Shown here: piece by piece, positions 26,357 through 36,052 of the stretch | Numbering within the stretch: position 1 is the stretch's first letter | Layout: every line of letters begins with the position of its first letter | From: Ralstonia sp. SET104 | GTDB taxonomy: Bacteria > Pseudomonadota > Gammaproteobacteria > Burkholderiales > Burkholderiaceae | NCBI RefSeq assembly: GCF_003851545.1 | Contig: NZ_BHVX01000021.1 | Span: 1 to 59,452 of the forward strand | Direction: 5' to 3' | DNA length: 59,452 nt | The notes under the pieces: model-generated | Told to the model about the DNA's origin: nothing | The model's input: the letters and a program-made list of their open reading frames with translations, nothing else | The model's database searches: none | Made by a program: the position numbers and the translations under genes

Positions 26357-28588
26357 TCAAAGCTCATTGCTGAGCTTGGCTCGATTGAGCCAAGCAAACC
26401 ATTTGTATCCCCGGCAGCCGCGAATTTTGATCAGCAATGACTCAAGCTCGGTAATTTTCCGGCTTTTTACTTCGATAGCAATTGCATGTTCGTTCCTAAG
26501 AGTAGTGTTTAAATTATCTTGCTCCTCTATGAGCGAGGCCTCGCGCTCCATTGCCCTAGCTCGATCCGATACCTGTTCTTTGGTAATGGTTAGGAAGCGC
26601 TGTTCGTAAGCAGTATGCTGTTTCATATTCAGCCCCTCTAGCGCATTGATAGCTGAGGTATGCTCTTCTCGGAGCGCACAAACTAGCTTTTCTTGTTCGC
26701 TCTTGAGGGCTGCTTCACGCTCCTTTATTTCAACCAGCGCTGAGGCAAGTTGTGTAGTGAGCGATTTAAGCTGCTGTTCGTAAGCGGCGTTCTGATGCGC
26801 ATTTAGCGTCTCCAGCGCATTGATAGCTGAAGCATGTTCCTCTCGGAGCGTAAAAATTAGCTTTTCTTGCTCGCTCTTGAGAGATGTCTCTCGCTCCTTT
26901 GCCTCGCGCAGAGTTGAGGCGTGCTGTCCAATGAGTGATTCGAGGTGCTGTTGCTGGTGTGCGTTCTGCTCCGACAACCCGTTGATTGCTAAGGCATGTG
27001 CATCTTGAAGTGCGCGGACTAAGGTTTCATGCTCGTTCCTGAGAGAAGCCTCGCGTTGCTTTGCCTCAACCAGGGTCGATGCATGCTGCTCGGTGAGAAG
27101 CTGAAGACTTTGTTTGTAAATTGCTTTCTGGTGTGCATGAGTGTCAGCGGCTTCCTTTGCGGCTGCCTCATGGCTTTCTGCGATGATCTGCAGTGCTCTT
27201 CTTTGTTCTACCCGCGAATCCCTTAATTTATGAAGGGCGAAACTCAATTGCCACATTGTTGAGCAAAGGAGTTCATTATGCTTGAGTTTTTCGGCAACGG
27301 TTTGCTGGCGAGATGCAGATCTTGCTTCTTGACCCACCATCAAGAATTCGATCTCCACAATCAATTCTGTTGCTGCAGATAGGAGATCGGAGGTGAGATT
27401 GTCAAAATATATTATTGGATCTTTGTTTTCAAAGAAAAGTACGTTCTCTATCTTTGCATCGCAATTTGTTATTGTGTGTGGAAGTAAGTCAAATTCTCCC
27501 AAGGAGGTGGAGAGCAAAACTTTATTGATCGAGAGAATGGCAGAATCGTTAATTGGATCAAGGCGCAGCGCTTGAATTTTATCTTTACCCGTCAGATCAA
27601 ACTTGCGGTGCTCGATTCCTAGTGTGGCGTGCAGAGGGAAAGTGATACTTTCCGATTCTGAGTACCCGAGGCCACTGTCTATGAATAACTGAATCTTGAG
27701 GTCACGGTTCGCCAGCGTACGTGTTTCGGGGGAGGTTGCTGCGAACATAGACTCAAGCGGTGCAGTCCTCTCTTGTTCTTCCCGAGACGATGCGGGGCCT
27801 ACTAACGATCCACTTTCTTGCTGAGGCGGGCATGGCAGAGGGGTCGCATGCAATTGCCTGATGCCTTCTGTTACCGTCTCCAGGTCGCCGGCGACAACGC
27901 GGGGGCCGAGAGTGTTGTGTTCCGGCGAGGCTTTACGGATCAGGCAGAGAGAATTTTGGAACTCGACGGAGTGAATTTCGGCGAGCAATTGCTCGTTGAA
28001 GACCGTGGCGTATCGATTTGCAAAACGAGAGAGGTGCTCGCTGCGGGTTTTGTCAATTCCCCAATGCTCATAATTAACGATGTCAGTAAGTCGTTGCAGA
28101 AATGACATCGATGAGTAAGGGTGGGGGAGGCCTCCCTCATACTCACGCCAATAACTGCAATGGAGGTCCTCCACGACATAAAGGCCACCATGCTTTAGAT
28201 GCGAAAAATAGCGAGCGAATGAACGGATGATGTCAGTCGAGGTATGCGAGCCATCATCGATGATGATGTCGAATGCGTCGGAGTGTGTCAGAATCCTTCG
28301 CTCACATTCATCCGAGTTTGCATCGCCAACCACCACGGTAATGCGGGGATCATCGTAATGAAGTTTCGCACATTCTGGATTGATGTCGCAGCCAATCAAC
28401 TTCTTCGCCTCCGGAAAGTATTCCCTCCAAATTTCCAGTGAGCCACCATTCTGGATACCAATTTCCAGTAGCCGTATCTCCTGTTGGCGGTATGGGTTAA
28501 ATTGCGCATCATAGCCAGAGAGGTAAGCATCCCATTTGTCGGAAACTTTGCCCCGGTGCTTCTGGTAAAGCTGTCTAAGTGTGCTCAT
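26357..28588 (-). CDS. Methyltransferase - beta domain - repeated coiled-coil protein (possible chain terminator/ruler)
   Basis: The 743-residue protein has three parts. Residues 1-220 are a class I SAM methyltransferase (LLEIGIQNGGS at 40-50, GCDINPEC near 66, DIIIDDGSH near 107-115). Residues about 295-360 repeat the beta-type domain of the upstream glycosyltransferase (LKIQLFIDSGLGYSE, IQALRLDPIND). Residues about 425-725 are a charged coiled coil with four 54-58-residue repeats, ending in an aromatic/basic tail (CRGYKWFAWLNR). In E. coli O9a, WbdD likewise joins a methyltransferase to a coiled coil that measures chain length, and methylation stops growth. The analogy is inference, because no kinase domain is present here. 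It is convergent with the glycosyltransferase and AT-rich. Confidence 0.75.
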   Translation of the reverse strand: MSTLRQLYQKHRGKVSDKWDAYLSGYDAQFNPYRQQEIRLLEIGIQNGGSLEIWREYFPEAKKLIGCDINPECAKLHYDDPRITVVVGDANSDECERRILTHSDAFDIIIDDGSHTSTDIIRSFARYFSHLKHGGLYVVEDLHCSYWREYEGGLPHPYSSMSFLQRLTDIVNYEHWGIDKTRSEHLSRFANRYATVFNEQLLAEIHSVEFQNSLCLIRKASPEHNTLGPRVVAGDLETVTEGIRQLHATPLPCPPQQESGSLVGPASSREEQERTAPLESMFAATSPETRTLANRDLKIQLFIDSGLGYSESESITFPLHATLGIEHRKFDLTGKDKIQALRLDPINDSAILSINKVLLSTSLGEFDLLPHTITNCDAKIENVLFFENKDPIIYFDNLTSDLLSAATELIVEIEFLMVGQEARSASRQQTVAEKLKHNELLCSTMWQLSFALHKLRDSRVEQRRALQIIAESHEAAAKEAADTHAHQKAIYKQSLQLLTEQHASTLVEAKQREASLRNEHETLVRALQDAHALAINGLSEQNAHQQQHLESLIGQHASTLREAKERETSLKSEQEKLIFTLREEHASAINALETLNAHQNAAYEQQLKSLTTQLASALVEIKEREAALKSEQEKLVCALREEHTSAINALEGLNMKQHTAYEQRFLTITKEQVSDRARAMEREASLIEEQDNLNTTLRNEHAIAIEVKSRKITELESLLIKIRGCRGYKWFAWLNRAKLSNEL
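26473..27133 (-). repeat. Four tandem ~58-codon coiled-coil repeats
   Basis: Within the methyltransferase-coiled-coil gene, residues 486-705 consist of four successive units. Each begins HQ/KQ and contains (E)HAS/LAS...REASL, EQEKL or HETL, LREEH...AINAL. Units are 58, 54, 58 and about 50-58 residues, the second lacking four residues near its start. The DNA repeats are imperfect but close enough for slippage or recombination to change copy number. Confidence 0.75.
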
Positions 28589-28909
28589 TTCTTGCGTTAT
28601 AACCGGGTTTGTGAGGGAAATGAACGTGAAGACTGGCGCATATGAGGATAAGAGTCGACTGCCTCAGTCAGAGTGAAATCAAGCATCGCGTGATGGAGCG
28701 TTTTCGTCAACTTCGGGCGGCACAAGTACGTCGAGATGCTGGCTTGTGCGCTTGTCAGGAGATCCGCTGCGTTTGCCCCTCTTCTTGGGGGTGAACTGTA
28801 CTGGACTTGGCCTTGTTCCATATCGAACAAAAGAGCCCTAATCGTGGCTTACTTCAGGGCGTTTGAGCCCTGCGAGAGGGAGGGGGCGGGTCGAATGCCC
28901 GCCCGCGCT
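28589..28909. other. Non-coding gap upstream of the methyltransferase gene
   Basis: About 320 bases lie between two minus-strand genes and presumably contain the promoter of the methyltransferase gene. I see no convincing coding sequence. A perfect GC-rich hairpin at 28884-28904 (GGGCGGG, seven-base loop, CCCGCCC) lies just after the outer-membrane exporter stop and probably terminates or protects that transcript. Confidence 0.4.
28884..28904 (-). terminator. GC-rich hairpin after the export lipoprotein gene
   Basis: A seven-base perfect stem, GGGCGGG/CCCGCCC, with a seven-base loop lies six bases beyond the minus-strand stop at 28910. There is no U tract on the minus-strand transcript, so intrinsic termination is not certain. 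Confidence 0.4.
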
Positions 28910-30073
28910 TTACTTGAATGTATTAACCGTAGTCACCACCGGATATGCCACCGAGAACACCACGTTCAAGAATTTCTGCAGTTCCGCAATCGGCGCGTTC
29001 GACACGTACAGCAGATCCTTGTTATCCATCGCGAAAGTCTGGGCGACGAAGAAGCTGCCAGGGTCTTTCAGATTGACGCGGTAGACCACCGGCACCTTGC
29101 CGTTCTGGGTGGTGCGTACGGGCTGGCGAGGCCAGGGGAGGGCGTTGGCATCTTCAAAGCGGAAGATGAACACGCCTCGCGCATCGGAGCGGGAATCTTC
29201 CAGGCCGCCGGTACGAGCAATGGCTTGGGCCAGGGTAATGCCCTGTGCTTCGAAATTGATTTCCTGATTCTTGCCGGTGGCGCCCAGCGAGGTGAAGCTG
29301 AGAGGCTGAAACAGCGCGGTGACCACGTCACCGGCGCGTAGCGGAACGTTTTGCTGAGGGTCGCGGATGATGGTTTGCAGCGGCAGGGCCTGCACCTTGT
29401 TACCGCGCGTGACCTGGATGGTCATCTTGTCCACAGGTTGGCGCACGCCGCCGGCGCTGGCCACTGCATCCAGAAGTCGTTCGCCGCGCGCGGTCAGTTG
29501 CATGCGGGTGCTTGTCGCCACATCGCCCACCACTGTCACGTAAGACGTGACGTTCTTAGACAAGCGCACGAGCACCTGGGGTTGATTGGCCTTGCCTTTG
29601 AGGGCTGCCGTGATATCCCGTTCCAACTGTGTAGGGGTGCGGCCGGCTGCTTTGATTTGTCCGGCAAACGGAACGTTGATATAGCCGTCGCTGTTGACCA
29701 TTTGCTCAGGCAGGACAGTGACGCGCGCATTGCTCGGCGCAAGGCGTGGATCCACTACGGTGGCCCCAAACAGCATGGCGGGCGGAGCTTCCCACACAGA
29801 GACTTCAATGGTGTCGCCTACGCCAAGTTGTTGCCGGAACTGTGTGTCATTGCCCAGGAGTTGGGCAAAATTACTGGGTTGGCGTTCGGCCAGCAGGCGT
29901 TGGGCTACCTCTTCCGTAACGTCGACGATCTGGATGCCCGCGGTAACCGAGGCTTCCATTGAGTCTTGTACCTGGGCTCTGGTCGGGCCGGATGAGGGAA
30001 CTGAAGAACAAGCGGTAAGGCTGACCGTGCAAATTGCTGACAAGGTCGCCAAAAAGGCGGACAAACTGCGCAT
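28910..30073 (-). CDS. Outer-membrane polysaccharide export lipoprotein (Wza/KpsD family)
   Basis: The 387-residue protein has a signal peptide with lipobox SLTAC (Cys22). The polysaccharide-export domain starts near residue 85 (LGVGDTIEVSVWEAP), with SDGYINVPFAGQIKAAGRTPTQLERDI near 130. SLBB-type segments follow (SKNVTSYVTVVGDV, GERLLDAVASAGGV, AQAIARTGGLED). A C-terminal segment, ELQKFLNVVFSVAYPVVTTV, could be the amphipathic membrane-spanning helix. Such proteins form the multimeric outer-membrane channel that receives glycan from KpsE. It is transcribed opposite to kpsEMT and divergently from the GT4 gene. Confidence 0.88.
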   Translation of the reverse strand: MRSLSAFLATLSAICTVSLTACSSVPSSGPTRAQVQDSMEASVTAGIQIVDVTEEVAQRLLAERQPSNFAQLLGNDTQFRQQLGVGDTIEVSVWEAPPAMLFGATVVDPRLAPSNARVTVLPEQMVNSDGYINVPFAGQIKAAGRTPTQLERDITAALKGKANQPQVLVRLSKNVTSYVTVVGDVATSTRMQLTARGERLLDAVASAGGVRQPVDKMTIQVTRGNKVQALPLQTIIRDPQQNVPLRAGDVVTALFQPLSFTSLGATGKNQEINFEAQGITLAQAIARTGGLEDSRSDARGVFIFRFEDANALPWPRQPVRTTQNGKVPVVYRVNLKDPGSFFVAQTFAMDNKDLLYVSNAPIAELQKFLNVVFSVAYPVVTTVNTFK

Positions 30074-30141
30074 TCTTGGAAAGGTTCCGAGGCTAGGCGA
30101 ATCTTTACAAGTATCGCACGCCCATCGCTAGAATACGTGGC

Positions 30142-31377
30142 TTGTTGGCCAATATCGTCCAACGGGCGTCGGCTTATTTTCACAGCATCGGTCGCGGCGC
30201 TTACGCGGATAACAAAACTGTGCTTCCAATTTTCCTGGACATCACCCGACTGCTGGATCGCTTCGCCAAGCGCATGCTCCCCACCGGGGTAGACCGCGTC
30301 GGGCTAGCCTATATCCAGCACTACGCGCATCGCGCGCGTGCAGTCTTGAGCGAGCGTGGCTTTCACGTTGTCTTGTCAGAATGCGAGTCGGCACTGGCAT
30401 TTGATCTGTTGCTAAATCAAGACTTCACCCGTTCGTGGGGGGCGAATGCCATCATGGTCCGCGCTATCCTCGGTGCTTTGCGGCGCGACCGAGTTCCCGA
30501 CAATGGGGTGCTCTTGCATACAAGTCATTCCGGTATGGAATTCGATCGATATTTCCGCGCAATGGGGAAAAAAAATATCCGATCGGTATTCATGGTGCAC
30601 GACTTGATTCCGCTGACGCATGCTGAGTACTGCCGGCCCGGCGTACGTGAAACCCATCACAATCGGATGCGTGTCGCGCTCGGCCATGCTGCTGGGATCA
30701 TCGCCAATTCGCAGGCTACGCTGGACTCGTTGACGGAAGCGGCTGGGCGCGCCGGTTGGCCATTGCCCAGAACCGTAGTTGCCCGCCTGGCGTCTGGCGT
30801 GCCTGTTGCGGCGAAAGGAGACCGGCCGCTCGCGCAGCCTTACTTCGTCATGCTGGGCACCATCGAGCCTCGCAAGAACCACTGGTTTGCGCTCCACGTC
30901 TGGCGCCGCTTGATCGAGAATCTGGGAGACCGTGCGCCAACGTTGGTGGTGATCGGACGGCGTGGATGGGAATGTGAGAATGCGGTGGACATGCTGGAGC
31001 GCTGTGAGCCGTTGCGGGGCAAGGTCATAGAAGAGGCCAACTGCTCGGACGCGCGCCTGCACAATTACTTGCTGCACGCCCAGGCACTTCTTTTTCCATC
31101 GTTCGTGGAAGGCTATGGCATGCCCCTGGCCGAGGCTCTGGCGTTAGGTGTGCCGGTGATCGCCAGCGATCTGCCGGTGTTCCGCGAAATCGCGGACGAT
31201 ATTCCGGAGTATCTGGATCCGCTCGATGGCCCGGGCTGGATGGCGCACATCATGCAATACGCCAACGCGGCAAGCCCGCAGCGCGCTGCCCAGCTCGCGC
31301 GCATCGAAAGTTTTCGCGAGCCGACCTGGCAAGAACATTTCGAGGTTGTCGACAACTTCATCGAGGCATTGGCCTAG
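30142..31377 (+). CDS. Family 4 glycosyltransferase
   Basis: The protein has up to 411 residues from a TTG at 30142. A conserved N-terminal block, FLDITRLLDRF...PTGVDRVGLAYI, shows the start must lie well upstream of the first ATG. The GT-B C-terminal half carries YFVMLGTIEPRKNH near residue 234, VVIGRRGWE near 270, LLFPSFVEGYGMPLAEALALGVPVIASDLPVFRE near 312-345 (the nucleotide-sugar EGYGMPLAE site), and an acidic tail. It probably adds a mannose- or rhamnose-type sugar from the GDP- or dTDP-sugars made downstream. Its stop codon abuts the kpsC ATG with no gap. Confidence 0.85.
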   Translation: MLANIVQRASAYFHSIGRGAYADNKTVLPIFLDITRLLDRFAKRMLPTGVDRVGLAYIQHYAHRARAVLSERGFHVVLSECESALAFDLLLNQDFTRSWGANAIMVRAILGALRRDRVPDNGVLLHTSHSGMEFDRYFRAMGKKNIRSVFMVHDLIPLTHAEYCRPGVRETHHNRMRVALGHAAGIIANSQATLDSLTEAAGRAGWPLPRTVVARLASGVPVAAKGDRPLAQPYFVMLGTIEPRKNHWFALHVWRRLIENLGDRAPTLVVIGRRGWECENAVDMLERCEPLRGKVIEEANCSDARLHNYLLHAQALLFPSFVEGYGMPLAEALALGVPVIASDLPVFREIADDIPEYLDPLDGPGWMAHIMQYANAASPQRAAQLARIESFREPTWQEHFEVVDNFIEALA

Positions 31378-33396
31378 ATGTGTAGCCAAGGGGCGCTCGC
31401 GGGGCCTTTGCAGCAGGCCACTTTCCGGCTGCGCAGCGTCACACGCGGCTGGCGCACGCTTGCTTCATTCTGCGGTTCCGCCAGAAACGGTATCTGGGCC
31501 GACCATCTGCCGGGCCGGGTTGCCCTCCAGTTAGCGCGACTAGGCGGGGCTACACCAGCCGCTTTGCTGCCTGGCCCCGTCTGGTCGGAATGCGGCATTG
31601 GCGTGCCGATGCTGTCCTGGTTTGTTTTACGTGATACCGGCAAGGGCGGCGATCTTATAGCGGGGGCGCTGTCAGCGGTGTTCGCCAATGACCCCCATCT
31701 TGGTACGTCGCCGACGCTGCCGGGCATGATGGCTCGCGTGATCGGCGCTTGCGCAGATCCCTTGCGTGCGGCTGTGCCGACCCGCCCGCCGGAGCTGGCT
31801 CTGCCGCGCGAGCGGCCGCGCGTGATGCTGGTCGATCAGCGTAGCGGCAGTCGTGAGCATGCCGCTGCTTTCAAGAGAATGGTGTCGGCGGCACAGGCAG
31901 AGCACCCTACGGCGGAGTTTTATATTTGGCCAGTCGCCAATGGCGGGAGGGGATGTCTGTCCCGCATGCGCGAGTTGTCTGTGCACGCGCAGCGTATTGC
32001 TCCCGGCTTCAGCTTTTTCGCATCGCTGTCACAGATTGACCATATATATACGGTAAGCGCGCCGGAAGGCATGCAGGCGCTGCTTGCCGGAGTGCCAGTG
32101 AGGGTGTTTGGCCGTCCGTACTACGCTGGCTGGGGGCTGACCGTCGACAATTTGCCGATGCCGGAACGTCAATGTCGACCGACGCTCGCGGCGCTGTTCG
32201 AGGCAGTCTATCTGCGCCTTGCGCGCTATCTCGATCCGCAAACCCACGGTGCTGGCTCGCTGGAGCAGGTGCTGGACTGTATTGAGATGCAGCGTGCTGT
32301 ACGAGCACGCTATGCAGATTACCAACGAGTGACTGGCGTGCGTTTCCAGTTATGGAAGCGGCTCTTTGCCACGCCGTTCCTAACCGCTGGCGGTGGCGCG
32401 TTGCGCTGGGCCGGCACGCCAGAAGAGATAGCGCAAGGGGAGCGTGTGGTGTTGTGGGGAGGCAAGAGCGCTGCAGGCATTCCTGCTGATGCGCCAATAT
32501 TGCGGATGGAGGATGGTTTCTTCCATTCGGTGGGGCTCGGTTCTGACATGAGCCGGCCTTGCAGCCAGGTGTTAGATCGGAAGGGGCTGTATTTTGATGC
32601 ACGCAGTCCGAACGAGCTGACGCACATTCTGAATGGTGCGCAGTTCGATGCGACAGAACTGGCCCGCGCGGCGGCCTTGCGCGAACTGGTGTCCCAGTTG
32701 GGCGTCACGAAATACAACCTGGGCCGGCGAGCGCCGGCTTGGCGAGCGCCAGCCGGCAAGACAGTCATCCTGGTGGCGGGCCAGGTGGCCGATGATGCGT
32801 CGATTCGCTTCGGCACGGGGGCACTGGGTACAGCCGAGGCACTCTTGGAAGCGGTGCGCCGACGCAATCCGGATGGCTTCATCGTCTATAAGCCGCACCC
32901 GGATGTGCTGTCCGGCAATCGGGCCGGGTTAGTGCACGCCCGCGAACTGGCGGACGTTGTCGATGCCGAAGCCGACCTGCTTTCGCTGGTGGATCGTGCC
33001 GACGAGGTGCATGTGCTGTCGTCGCTTGCGGGGTTCGATGCTCTGCTGCGGGGCAAGCGCGTTTTTACTTATGGGCTGCCGTTCTATGCCGGTTGGGGGC
33101 TGACGCAGGACGCGCTGGTGCAACCGTGGCGGGAGCGCACGCTGACGGCGGACATGCTGGTGGCCGGTGCCTTGCTGCGCTACCCGCTCTATTGGGACTG
33201 GAGTACCCGATTATTCACCACGCCGGAGGCGGTCGTTCGCAAGCTCGGCTTGACGGCGGGTCGCCCACTTGAGCGGATCACGCATGATTGGGGGCGGCCA
33301 ATTCGCAAGGCGTGGCGCTGGAGCCGGAATGCGGTGTGGTACGGCTATTGGGCTTGGACGCAAGGTCGGCAGGTGCGCCCAGGCCGAAGTCTGTAG
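31378..33396 (+). CDS. kpsC: KpsC-type dual beta-Kdo transferase
   Basis: The 672-residue protein consists of two homologous halves, as in KpsC/LipA/WcbA. Matching blocks are VMLVDQRSGSREH...YIWP, GRPYYAGWGLTVDN in half one and VILVAGQVADDAS...YKPHPDVLSGNR, GLPFYAGWGLTQDAL in half two. The two halves correspond to retaining beta-Kdo transferases that add alternating Kdo residues to the phosphatidylglycerol-linked primer begun by KpsS. Presence of both genes is the strongest evidence for a group 2-like capsule. The start ATG immediately follows the GT4 stop TAG. Confidence 0.92.
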   Translation: MCSQGALAGPLQQATFRLRSVTRGWRTLASFCGSARNGIWADHLPGRVALQLARLGGATPAALLPGPVWSECGIGVPMLSWFVLRDTGKGGDLIAGALSAVFANDPHLGTSPTLPGMMARVIGACADPLRAAVPTRPPELALPRERPRVMLVDQRSGSREHAAAFKRMVSAAQAEHPTAEFYIWPVANGGRGCLSRMRELSVHAQRIAPGFSFFASLSQIDHIYTVSAPEGMQALLAGVPVRVFGRPYYAGWGLTVDNLPMPERQCRPTLAALFEAVYLRLARYLDPQTHGAGSLEQVLDCIEMQRAVRARYADYQRVTGVRFQLWKRLFATPFLTAGGGALRWAGTPEEIAQGERVVLWGGKSAAGIPADAPILRMEDGFFHSVGLGSDMSRPCSQVLDRKGLYFDARSPNELTHILNGAQFDATELARAAALRELVSQLGVTKYNLGRRAPAWRAPAGKTVILVAGQVADDASIRFGTGALGTAEALLEAVRRRNPDGFIVYKPHPDVLSGNRAGLVHARELADVVDAEADLLSLVDRADEVHVLSSLAGFDALLRGKRVFTYGLPFYAGWGLTQDALVQPWRERTLTADMLVAGALLRYPLYWDWSTRLFTTPEAVVRKLGLTAGRPLERITHDWGRPIRKAWRWSRNAVWYGYWAWTQGRQVRPGRSL

Positions 33397-33467
33397 TGAG
33401 CGCCGAAGAAGGCTGCATTTGAACAAACGCATCGATTGAGCGAGTTGGAATTGCTGTGGGAATTGGC

Positions 33468-34919
33468 ATGAGCATTTATCCCGTCATCCTTTGTGGCGGA
33501 ACTGGCGCGCGGCTGTGGCCGATGTCACGGGGCGGCTATCCGAAGCAGTACCTTAAGCTCGCCGGCGAACACACGCTGGTGCAGCAGACGGCACTCCGGC
33601 TGAGCGGCATCGCCGATGTGGCAGCTCCGATGGTGATCACCAATGAGGAGCAACGTTTCTTGGTGGCCGAGCAATTGCGGAGCATCGACGCGAAGCCATC
33701 TGCGATTGTGCTCGAACCGGTCGGCCGCAACACCGCACCCGCCGTGGCGACGGCGGCCTTGCTAGCGATGCAGACGACGCCCGATGCGTTGCTGCTTGTG
33801 CTGCCATCAGACCATGTTATTCAGGACAATGCACTTTTCTGCAAGCTGGTCAAGGTTGCCGCAGGGGTGGCGAGGGACAATTTCTTGGTGACCTTTGGAG
33901 TCGAGCCCACCGAGCCGCATACGGGCTACGGCTATATCCGCGCGGGCGAAAGCCTCAGCTCCAGCGCTGGCGCGTACTGTGTAGAGCGTTTTGTGGAAAA
34001 GCCGGATGTTGCCACGGCGGCACTCTTCCTGGAGGAGGGCAGTTACTACTGGAACAGCGGCATGTTTATGTTGAAAGCCACTGCCTATCTGGATGAACTG
34101 CGCCAGCACGCGCCGGGAGTTCTGCATCAGGCGGAGCTTGCGTTGGCAGCCGCAAAGCGCGACATGGATTTCGTTCGGCTCGATGCCGAAGCGTTCAGCG
34201 CCAGCCCCAATATATCGATTGATTACGCAGTCATGGAAAGGACCGCGCAAGTCGCAATGGTGACAGCGGCGGGCCTCGGCTGGAATGACATCGGGTCATG
34301 GACAACGTTGGCCGATATGGCTGGCGCCGATGAAAACGGCAACGGGCTGCTTGGTGATGTCTTGGTTGAGGAGGCGAGCAATACGTACGTGCGGGCCGAA
34401 CATCGCATGGTAGCGGCTGTGGGCGTCAAGGACCTGGTGATTGTCGAAACCGCTGACGCCGTCTTGGTATCTCACCGGGACAAGGCGCAGGACGTGAAGA
34501 GGATCGTCGAGCGTCTGGACAAGTCAGGTCGGCATGAGTCAGTTACGCACCGCAAAGTGTTTCGGCCCTGGGGCTCATACGAGCGCATCGATCAGGGCGA
34601 TCGTTTCCAGGTTAAGCGCATCATCGTTAATCCGGGCTCGTCGCTTAGCCTGCAAATGCATCACCATCGCGCCGAGCACTGGATTGTCGTGCGCGGCACC
34701 GCCAAGGTCTTTAACGGCGACCAAGTAATGTTGCTATCAGAAAACCAGTCGACCTATATCCCGTTGGGCGTGACCCACCGCCTGGAAAACCCAGGAAAAA
34801 TCCCGCTGGAACTGATCGAGGTGCAATCTGGATCGTATCTCGGTGAAGACGATATCGTGCGGTTTGACGATCAATATGGGCGGATTGCTGCAAGAGATGT
34901 ACCCCCAAACATAGAGTGA
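33468..34919 (+). CDS. manC: Mannose-1-phosphate guanylyltransferase / phosphomannose isomerase
   Basis: ATG at 33468 ([18 protein letters not shown]) is preferred over the GTG at 33456, giving 483 residues, the usual size of type II bifunctional enzymes. The nucleotidyltransferase signature [14 protein letters not shown]...PKQYLKL is at the N-terminus, with FVEKPD near 165. The C-terminal isomerase half has [10 protein letters not shown]...[12 protein letters not shown], the cupin [15 protein letters not shown] and [16 protein letters not shown]. It makes GDP-mannose. No manB or GDP-mannose-converting gene is in the window, so the capsule sugar derived from it is not fixed by the sequence. 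Confidence 0.93.
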   Translation: MSIYPVILCGGTGARLWPMSRGGYPKQYLKLAGEHTLVQQTALRLSGIADVAAPMVITNEEQRFLVAEQLRSIDAKPSAIVLEPVGRNTAPAVATAALLAMQTTPDALLLVLPSDHVIQDNALFCKLVKVAAGVARDNFLVTFGVEPTEPHTGYGYIRAGESLSSSAGAYCVERFVEKPDVATAALFLEEGSYYWNSGMFMLKATAYLDELRQHAPGVLHQAELALAAAKRDMDFVRLDAEAFSASPNISIDYAVMERTAQVAMVTAAGLGWNDIGSWTTLADMAGADENGNGLLGDVLVEEASNTYVRAEHRMVAAVGVKDLVIVETADAVLVSHRDKAQDVKRIVERLDKSGRHESVTHRKVFRPWGSYERIDQGDRFQVKRIIVNPGSSLSLQMHHHRAEHWIVVRGTAKVFNGDQVMLLSENQSTYIPLGVTHRLENPGKIPLELIEVQSGSYLGEDDIVRFDDQYGRIAARDVPPNIE

Positions 34920-34987
34920 GTGGCTTAGTACCGTGCCTTCAGCGTGAGGGTTCGGATTCCGAGATTCAAAAGAAAGGGAGCAAGGGG

Positions 34988-36052
34988 TTGTCTTATATTC
35001 TCGTCACCGGCGGTGCCGGCTTCATCGGCGCGAACTTCGTTCTGAATTGGCTGCATCAAGATAACGTTGACGGCATCATCAACGTCGACAAGCTGACCTA
35101 TGCGGGTAACCGCAAGACCTTGGCCTCGCTGGAAGGCGACGTTCGCCACGTCTTTTCTCAAACGGATATTTGCGACCGCGAAGCGCTGGACACGTTGCTG
35201 GCCACCTACAAGCCGCGAGCCGTGGTCCATTTCGCCGCAGAGAGCCATGTGGACCGATCCATCCACTGCCCGGGCGAATTCATCCAGACCAACATCGTCG
35301 GTGCATTCACGCTGCTGGAGGCCGTGCGCGCCTATTGGGGTGGGCTGGAGGACCCCGCCAAGGCGTCGTTCCGCTTCCTGCATGTCTCCACCGACGAGGT
35401 GTTCGGCTCGCTTGGTCCCACCGACCCGCAGTTCTCCGAAACCACGCCGTACCAGCCGAACAGCCCGTACTCCGCGTCCAAGGCCGCTTCAGATCATCTG
35501 GTGCGGGCATACCACCATACCTACGGGCTGCCGGTCCTGACGACCAACTGCTCGAACAACTATGGCCCGTATCACTTTCCGGAAAAGCTGATCCCGCTGA
35601 TGATCGCCAATGCGTTGGCGGGTAAGCCGCTGCCGGTCTACGGCGACGGCCAGAACGTGCGCGACTGGCTCTACGTGGGTGACCACTGCGCGGCGATCCG
35701 CGAAGTGCTGGCCCGCGGTCGCCTGGGCGAGACTTACAACGTGGGCGGCTGGAACGAGAAGACGAATCTCGAAGTCGTGCATACCCTATGCGACTTGCTG
35801 GACGAACTCAAGCCGAAGACCGCCGGTTCGTACCACGACCAGATCAATTTCGTGAAGGATCGTCCCGGTCACGACCGGCGCTATGCCATTGATGCCCGCA
35901 AGCTCGAGCGCGAGCTCGGCTGGAAGCCCGCCGAGACGTTCGAGACCGGCCTGCGCAAGACCGTGCAGTGGTACCTGGATAACCAGGCCTGGGTGCAGGA
36001 TGTGATGTCCGGCGAGTACCGGAACTGGGTGGCGAAGCAATATGCAGCCTGA
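34988..36052 (+). CDS. rmlB: dTDP-glucose 4,6-dehydratase
   Basis: A TTG at 34988 is the best start: AAGGGAG lies about seven bases before it and the protein then begins [18 protein letters not shown]. The 354-residue SDR has the dehydratase signature [10 protein letters not shown] near residue 134 (Thr-Asp-Glu catalytic set) and [22 protein letters not shown] with Tyr/Lys near 160-164. [15 protein letters not shown] and [14 protein letters not shown] complete the match. It converts dTDP-glucose to the 4-keto-6-deoxy sugar, step two of dTDP-L-rhamnose synthesis. The 3' end overlaps rmlD by 11 bases. Confidence 0.94.
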   Translation: MSYILVTGGAGFIGANFVLNWLHQDNVDGIINVDKLTYAGNRKTLASLEGDVRHVFSQTDICDREALDTLLATYKPRAVVHFAAESHVDRSIHCPGEFIQTNIVGAFTLLEAVRAYWGGLEDPAKASFRFLHVSTDEVFGSLGPTDPQFSETTPYQPNSPYSASKAASDHLVRAYHHTYGLPVLTTNCSNNYGPYHFPEKLIPLMIANALAGKPLPVYGDGQNVRDWLYVGDHCAAIREVLARGRLGETYNVGGWNEKTNLEVVHTLCDLLDELKPKTAGSYHDQINFVKDRPGHDRRYAIDARKLERELGWKPAETFETGLRKTVQWYLDNQAWVQDVMSGEYRNWVAKQYAA

